From positions 1-8,961 of the forward strand of contig DATMBX010000072.1 of the NCBI GenBank assembly GCA_035558955.1: a stretch of DNA of 8,961 nucleotides, in the 5' to 3' direction. The position numbers and the translations under genes were made by a program. Shown piece by piece: positions 5,394-8,961 of the stretch; within the stretch, counting starts at the first letter, position 1; each line of letters opens with the position of its first letter. The stretch comes from DASVDE01 sp035558955 (GTDB taxonomy: Bacteria; Actinomycetota; Thermoleophilia; Solirubrobacterales; 70-9). Under the pieces are notes generated by a model that was given only the letters and a program-made list of their open reading frames with translations, ran no database searches and was not told the origin of the DNA.

Positions 5394-6440
5394 ATGCCGG
5401 TTACGGTTGTCGTGGGCGGTCAATATGGATCGGAGGGCAAGGGCAAGGTCGCCCATTACCTTGCCCGGGAGCGCGATGCCGCCGCCGTCATACGCGTTGG
5501 CGGGCCGAACTCCGGCCACACGAGCTTTGCCAAAGACGGCTCTCGCCAGGTTCTGCAGCAGCTTCCGGTGGCCGCCTTGCTGGATGACTCCGTCTGCTTG
5601 CTGGGGCCTGGCGCCTACGTGGACCCGGAGATTCTGCTTTCCGAGATTTCCCGGTTGAATCTGGGTCCCGAGCGCGTTTGCGTCGACTATCGCGCCTTCG
5701 TTGTCACAGACGCCGATAAGCAGGCCGAGCGCGACAGCGGTCTTGGTGATCGCATCGGCTCGACCTGCAGCGGCACCGGCGCCGCGGTCGTTCGTCGAAT
5801 CGGTCGCGCCGCGGATGGCGACTTGGCCTTCGGCTGCGAGGATCTGCACCCATTCGTCGGCGACTCGGTCGCTTTCGCTCGCCGTCTGCTCGATCGGCGC
5901 CGGCGGGTTGTGGTCGAGGGCACCCAGGGGTTTGGCCTTTCTCTCCTGCACTCGCCCCACTATCCGTACGTCACGTCGCGGGACACGAGCGCGGCGGCCC
6001 CCGTCGCCGAGGCGGGGCTCAGCCCTCTGGACGTCGACGAGGTTGCCATGGTTCTGCGGGCGTTCCCGATTCGCGTGGCCGGTAGCTCTGGGCCCTTCGA
6101 TGCCGAGGAGATCGAGTGGGAGACGATTGCCCAAGAGGCCGGCCTTCCCAAACCGCCGCAAGAGCTGACCTCGGTCACTCGCCGACTCCGGCGGGTTGCG
6201 CGCTTCGAGCCGGAGATCGTGATCAAAGCCATACGAGCCAACCGACCCTCTCTTCTCGTCCTCAATCATCTCGATCATGTCGATGGGAATTGCGCTGGCG
6301 GGACCATCACCGAGAAAGCTCAGCGCTTCATCGCCGGCGTGGAGAACGCGACCGGCCACGGGATCGACCTGGTTGGCTTCGGGCCGCGTCCCGGCGACCT
6401 GGTGAGGCCGCGGCAGAGTGCCGCCCTCGAGACCGGATGA
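5394..6440 (+). CDS. PurZ-like adenylosuccinate synthetase family protein (short archaeal/phage type, Asp13 to Ser)
   Basis: 348 residues, against about 430 for usual bacterial PurA and about 340-350 for archaeal PurA and phage PurZ. The family ligates aspartate to a 6-oxopurine nucleotide using GTP or ATP. Visible motifs: phosphate loop GGQYGSEGKGK (8-18), GGPNSGHT (36-43) with catalytic His42, IGSTCSGTG (121-129), EGTQGFGLSL (175-184), HYPYVTSRDTSAA (189-201), PIRVAGSSG (225-233), SVTRRLRRVARFE (260-272) and a base-recognition region LNHLD (290-294). PurA has GDEGKGK with a catalytic Asp; here it is Ser13, the substitution reported for phage PurZ, which uses dGMP to make a 2-aminoadenine precursor. 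The GFGP near 328-331 also resembles phage PurZ. Asp294, in the place of the TKxD aspartate, suggests a retained guanine pocket (GTP use, as in PurZ0). First gene of a three-gene operon; it overlaps the next gene by 23 bp. Family is near certain; substrate is inferred. Confidence 0.92.
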   Translation: MPVTVVVGGQYGSEGKGKVAHYLARERDAAAVIRVGGPNSGHTSFAKDGSRQVLQQLPVAALLDDSVCLLGPGAYVDPEILLSEISRLNLGPERVCVDYRAFVVTDADKQAERDSGLGDRIGSTCSGTGAAVVRRIGRAADGDLAFGCEDLHPFVGDSVAFARRLLDRRRRVVVEGTQGFGLSLLHSPHYPYVTSRDTSAAAPVAEAGLSPLDVDEVAMVLRAFPIRVAGSSGPFDAEEIEWETIAQEAGLPKPPQELTSVTRRLRRVARFEPEIVIKAIRANRPSLLVLNHLDHVDGNCAGGTITEKAQRFIAGVENATGHGIDLVGFGPRPGDLVRPRQSAALETG

Positions 6441-7548
6441 CTCCGGCTCCGGCCTCGAGCCGGAGTCCGAACACACCACCGCGGAGCAACTCGGGCTCGA
6501 CCTGAGCAAGCTGCCCCGCTCCCAAGCGGAGGCTCAGGAGCGGTACGAGAAGTGGCAGTTGAAGGATCCGTTCCCGGAGGTGGCGCCGGCCCTGCTCAAT
6601 TCGGCGGACCTCTTCGACTACATCGCGACGACCGGGATGATCCATCCCTTCGACCTCAATCCGCTCAAGGTCGACGAGGTCCTCAAGCCGGCTTCCTGCG
6701 GCATAGCGCTGGGAGGCGAATGCGTCTACTGGTCCTATGAGTCCAGCGAGGCGTTGGACGGCGAGCCCAAGAAGACAGTGCGTGAGCTGGATTCCGCCGG
6801 TGTGCTCGAACTTCCTCCCAACTCGATCGTCTACGCGGCGCTGTCGCCAACCTTCCGGCTTCCCGGCTACATCGCCGCGCGTTTCAACCTCAGCATCAAA
6901 TACGTCTATCGGGGCCTCCTTGTCGGCACCGGCCCGCTCGTCGACCCCGGCTTCAGCGGCCGGCTGCGGATCCCGCTGCACAATCTGACGTCTTCGACAT
7001 GCTCGATCCCGGCTTCTGACGCGGTTCTCTGGATGGAGTTCACCAAGCTCAGCTTCAACGCCGAATGGGAAGGGGGTGGGGAGGACGAGCCGAGGAGCGG
7101 TCGCTACGTGTCGTTTCCCGAACGAAAGCGCGAAAAGCGCTCCACCCTCGACGACTATCTCAAGCACGCCAACGGCGGCAAACCGATCGTCAGCTCGATC
7201 CCCGAGTCGATCGAGCAAGCCGAGCAATCGGCACGACAGGCGGAGAGGTTGGCAAAGAGCGCAGCTGAGGCGGCGGAAACCGCTCGTGAGCGTTCGGAAA
7301 CCGCTCGCGAGCGGTCACAGCAGATTCAGTTCTTAACCATCATCGGCGTGACTGTGACCATTTTCGCCGCGGTCACCGGGCTGGTCGCGTACATGAACGA
7401 CGTTCAGACCGGCATCAGGAACGACGCGGACACCGCGCTTCATCGCTCCAACGAGCTGGAGGCGGAGTTGATCCGAGTCAAGAATCGCCTCAGACGATCG
7501 AACGAGAGCGCCCAAGCAAAGAGCGCTCCGGGCAATTCCAGCGAATAA
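6418..7548 (+). CDS. dCTP deaminase/dUTPase-fold protein with coiled coil and C-terminal membrane anchor
   Basis: 376 residues, starting at GTG 6418, the only sensible start, inside the 3' end of the PurZ-like gene (23-bp overlap, so translation is probably coupled). The core (about 50-215) has the dCTP deaminase/dUTPase trimer signature: ELPPNSIVYAALSPTFRLP (131-149), then ARFNLSIKYVYRGLLVGTG (154-172), VDPGFSG (175-181) and N189. In E. coli Dcd the motif after DPGWSG contains a catalytic Glu (VLEFYN); the aligned residues here are RIPLHN with Pro186, and the Arg/Ser substrate residues of GRSSLAR are not kept. From memory this IPLHN form occurs across a family of Dcd-like proteins, so it is not a random loss. 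Residues 263-302 form an Ala/Glu/Arg coiled coil, about 303-325 is one membrane helix, and 330-360 is a second coil. It may bind or hydrolyse a deoxynucleotide at the membrane, as a sensor or effector. Confidence 0.85.
   Translation: MPPSRPDDSGSGLEPESEHTTAEQLGLDLSKLPRSQAEAQERYEKWQLKDPFPEVAPALLNSADLFDYIATTGMIHPFDLNPLKVDEVLKPASCGIALGGECVYWSYESSEALDGEPKKTVRELDSAGVLELPPNSIVYAALSPTFRLPGYIAARFNLSIKYVYRGLLVGTGPLVDPGFSGRLRIPLHNLTSSTCSIPASDAVLWMEFTKLSFNAEWEGGGEDEPRSGRYVSFPERKREKRSTLDDYLKHANGGKPIVSSIPESIEQAEQSARQAERLAKSAAEAAETARERSETARERSQQIQFLTIIGVTVTIFAAVTGLVAYMNDVQTGIRNDADTALHRSNELEAELIRVKNRLRRSNESAQAKSAPGNSSE
6439..6467. promoter_or_regulatory. 11-bp perfect stem-loop at the PurZ-like / Dcd-like gene junction
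   Basis: GACTCCGGCTC pairs exactly with GAGCCGGAGTC around the seven-base loop CGGCCTC. It begins within the stop codon of the upstream gene (TGA 6438-6440) and spans codons 8-17 of the downstream gene. No T-run follows, so it is not an intrinsic terminator. It could set the ratio of the two proteins or mark a processing site. Confidence 0.55.
7275..7316 (+). repeat. 21-bp tandem repeat in the coiled-coil region
   Basis: Two 21-bp units (7275-7295 and 7296-7316) differ at two positions and encode ETARERS twice. The 21-base period equals seven residues, one heptad, so this is a duplication that lengthens the coiled coil by one heptad just before the membrane helix. Bases 7301-7314 also form a 14-bp palindrome CCGCTCGCGAGCGG. 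Confidence 0.85.
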
Positions 7549-7607
7549 CGGCGCTTCTCAAGGCGCCTTCCAGCCAAGCCATCCGACCCGCTCGCCAGCA
7601 TTTCCAT

Positions 7608-8852
7608 GTGGCAGGCGAAACGACCAGACGTTCCCGTCCCCTGGTTCAGTGGGTCAACCACACCACGGCGCCCCTTGGCCGGGACCTCCCCGACGGTAGC
7701 CCGATCGGCGCGATCGCGGCCTCCGTGCTCGCCGCTCCCGCGATTGAGAAGACCATAATCGCCGCGAACGAGGCGGGGCTCGGCGTGGTCTTCGACCCCG
7801 AGGCCTGGCTGACCCAGCTCGACCCCGAGCATCCTCGGCGAAGAGGGCGCTTCAAGCACAGCGACCTGAACTGGTTGCCGCGGGGCGTCTTCGATCCGGA
7901 GCGGGCGGTCCTCTCCGAGGCCGATGTCAATGACCTCGCCGCCCGTCATCGCGATGCCGAAGTGCGGGCCGGGGCGACGATGCCGCTCTCTCCGGTCCAT
8001 CGCGTCCAGGACTCGTTCACGCTCGGCCGCGGTCGCCGGCTCGATCTCGATCTGGCGCACGAGTTCTGCCGTCTCGTTCGCATCACCGGCGCTACCCATC
8101 CCACCCCAGGCGCCGGTCTGCCGCGGCGGGTGGCTGCCGGCCTCGCGGTCGACGCCCGCGACCTGCACAGTTCTCCGCGTGCCCACACGAACTTGGTTGC
8201 CGCTTACAGCGAGGTCGACGCGGACATCTTCTGGATCTGGGTTTGGAACTTCGAGCCGAGCGCTCGGCAATACCAGCTTGTTCGCTTCCTCGCTCGGGCA
8301 CTTCAGCGGAAGAGCGGCAAGCTCTGCCTGCTGGCAGGGATTCGCGGCCTCTGGGAGGCGGCGCTGCGCAACCAGGTTGGGGCCGCCCTTCAGGGCTGGG
8401 GGAGGGGTAGGCTTGAGTTTCCGCCCTTCGAGCCCCCGCAGCCCTCGATCTTCGACGAAGAGGAGGATGAGGATCCCGGCTGGGCCGTCCATATCTTCCA
8501 CCCGGTGATCCGGGGCGCGATCCCGCTCGGCGAGGCGGGCGAGGAGATCGCCCGTTTCCTCTTCCGCCGATACCCGTGCGACTGCGGGCATCACCCACGA
8601 CACCAGCCCCCTGTCGGTGTGCGCGAGCGCCACTTCCACAACCGCTACTGCGCAGACCAGCTCGGTCGCGCGGCGATTGCCGGCGAGCCGGCCGGCACGA
8701 CCGCTGAGCTGCGTGAGGTGGTCGCGCTCGCCGCCAGTACCCGTGAGGAGGTGGGAATGGGGAGGCTTCACACGGCTTGGAGCGCGGCGGCAAAGGACCC
8801 TTCGGACGGCTCTCGGATCGTCGTGCCGGCCGACCTTTGGCGAGTCGCTTAG
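7608..8852 (+). CDS. Uncharacterised 414-aa protein with Cys/His-rich C-terminal cluster
   Basis: I do not recognise the family with certainty. GTG 7608 is the first start codon in the frame; no good ribosome site precedes it. Third positions are strongly G/C in this frame, supporting real coding. Alternating hydrophobic strands and helices (GLGVVFDPEAW 57-67, AGLAVDARDL 177-186, DADIFWIWVWNFEP 204-217, GKLCLLAGIRGLWEAALRN 237-255, VHIFHP 294-299) suggest an alpha/beta barrel. An acidic run (DEEEDEDP 283-290) precedes a probable metal cluster: C324-D-C326-G-H328-H329 ... H332 ... H342-F-H344-N-R-Y-C348. This CxC...H layout near the C-terminus of a possible barrel faintly recalls the zinc site of tRNA-guanine transglycosylases and DpdA, but the spacing and ligands differ, so that is speculation. 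It follows the Dcd-like gene by 59 bp on the same strand and is probably in the same operon. No membrane helix or signal peptide is seen. Confidence 0.8.
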   Translation: MAGETTRRSRPLVQWVNHTTAPLGRDLPDGSPIGAIAASVLAAPAIEKTIIAANEAGLGVVFDPEAWLTQLDPEHPRRRGRFKHSDLNWLPRGVFDPERAVLSEADVNDLAARHRDAEVRAGATMPLSPVHRVQDSFTLGRGRRLDLDLAHEFCRLVRITGATHPTPGAGLPRRVAAGLAVDARDLHSSPRAHTNLVAAYSEVDADIFWIWVWNFEPSARQYQLVRFLARALQRKSGKLCLLAGIRGLWEAALRNQVGAALQGWGRGRLEFPPFEPPQPSIFDEEEDEDPGWAVHIFHPVIRGAIPLGEAGEEIARFLFRRYPCDCGHHPRHQPPVGVRERHFHNRYCADQLGRAAIAGEPAGTTAELREVVALAASTREEVGMGRLHTAWSAAAKDPSDGSRIVVPADLWRVA

Positions 8853-8961
8853 GTCCAGGAAGAGCGGAACTGCGAAAGGGCCAGTCGGTATGCCCACTCG
8901 CTCAGAGTTTCGCCGCCGAGCATCGCTGCCACTTCCCAGGACACCGCTCGGCTCAAGTCCA
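8849..8961 (-). CDS. C-terminal end of a minus-strand protein (5' partial, continues beyond the right edge)
   Basis: One minus-strand frame is open from the right edge for 36 codons to a TAA at 8851-8849. It reads DLSRAVSWEVAAMLGGETL, then SEWAYRLALSQFRSSWT, a normal amphipathic protein end with G/C-rich third positions. Its stop overlaps the TAG of the upstream + strand gene by two bases (TTAG on the + strand), a compact convergent arrangement. Too little is visible to name a family. The other two minus frames either stop at once or form a low-quality shadow. Confidence 0.45.
   Translation of the reverse strand, partial: DLSRAVSWEVAAMLGGETLSEWAYRLALSQFRSSWT

Noticed and set aside
5394..6440. 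Calling the synthetase a normal housekeeping purA
   Set aside because: Ser13 in place of the catalytic Asp, the short length and the accessory neighbours argue against it, although only an assay or phylogeny can exclude it.
5376..6509. A 377-codon minus-strand frame over the PurZ-like gene
   Set aside because: The opposite frame has every adenylosuccinate synthetase motif and a strong ribosome site; this one is a shadow.
7550..7569. Hairpin or 10-bp palindrome AAGGCGCCTT after the Dcd-like stop as a terminator
   Set aside because: Short stem, no following T-run, and the next gene starts 40 bp downstream on the same strand, so read-through is more likely.
7440..8897. A 485-codon open frame on the minus strand over the Dcd-like and unknown genes
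   Set aside because: It is antisense to two better-supported genes and its product lacks recognisable motifs. It is a typical shadow frame in GC-rich coding DNA. The + strand frames carry domain motifs (VDPGFSG) and G/C-biased third positions.
1..8961. CRISPR arrays, tRNA or rRNA genes, IS transposases
   Set aside because: No regularly spaced direct repeats of CRISPR type, no tRNA/rRNA-like conserved sequence and no transposase motifs were seen on either strand.

Overview
The window is GC-rich. Its secreted-protein repeats (FG-GAP calcium-binding blades, a fibronectin-type-III-like module with a 'YQFEYGTTTAYG' signature, and 'SCxSxxxCxAVG' units), together with the style of the membrane protein, suggest a high-GC actinobacterium, most likely class Thermoleophilia (Solirubrobacterales-like). 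That assignment is an inference from sequence style, not from a search.

Left part (1-4595, + strand). A very large secreted repeat protein enters from the left edge, with its start and signal peptide outside the window. It holds six visible FG-GAP repeats bracketed by two copies of a 110-bp spacer, then an FN3-like domain, then a seven-unit cysteine-paired repeat domain. A 363-bp gap follows, with a probable frameshifted gene relic, a 15-bp tandem repeat, a 12-bp palindrome and a weak promoter candidate. Next is a polytopic membrane protein of about ten helices with a C-terminal soluble domain. Its gene carries two palindromes, both in parts encoding loops between helices.

Right part (4623-8961). 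This looks like an accessory nucleotide-metabolism cassette. A three-gene + strand operon encodes (a) a short archaeal/PurZ-type adenylosuccinate synthetase-like enzyme in which the catalytic Asp of the GDEGKGK loop is Ser, the change known from phage PurZ enzymes that make 2-aminoadenine (Z) nucleotides; (b) a dCTP deaminase/dUTPase-fold protein with altered active-site residues, fused to a coiled coil and one membrane helix; and (c) an unrecognised 414-aa protein with a Cys/His-rich C-terminal cluster. Genes a and b overlap by 23 bp, and c follows after 59 bp. Upstream and divergent, separated by 81 bp containing a promoter candidate and a palindrome, is a gene for an uncharacterised 'MKDQYVGDIN' family protein with a DPDNG motif. 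At the right edge the C-terminus of another minus-strand gene converges on gene c, with overlapping stop codons.

The combination of a PurZ-like enzyme, a membrane-anchored nucleotide-pyrophosphatase/deaminase-fold protein and an unknown partner is the best candidate here for an undescribed system. It could act in purine deoxynucleotide alteration or sensing, possibly in anti-phage defence or DNA-base modification. That role is inference; the residue changes and gene organisation are visible in the sequence.
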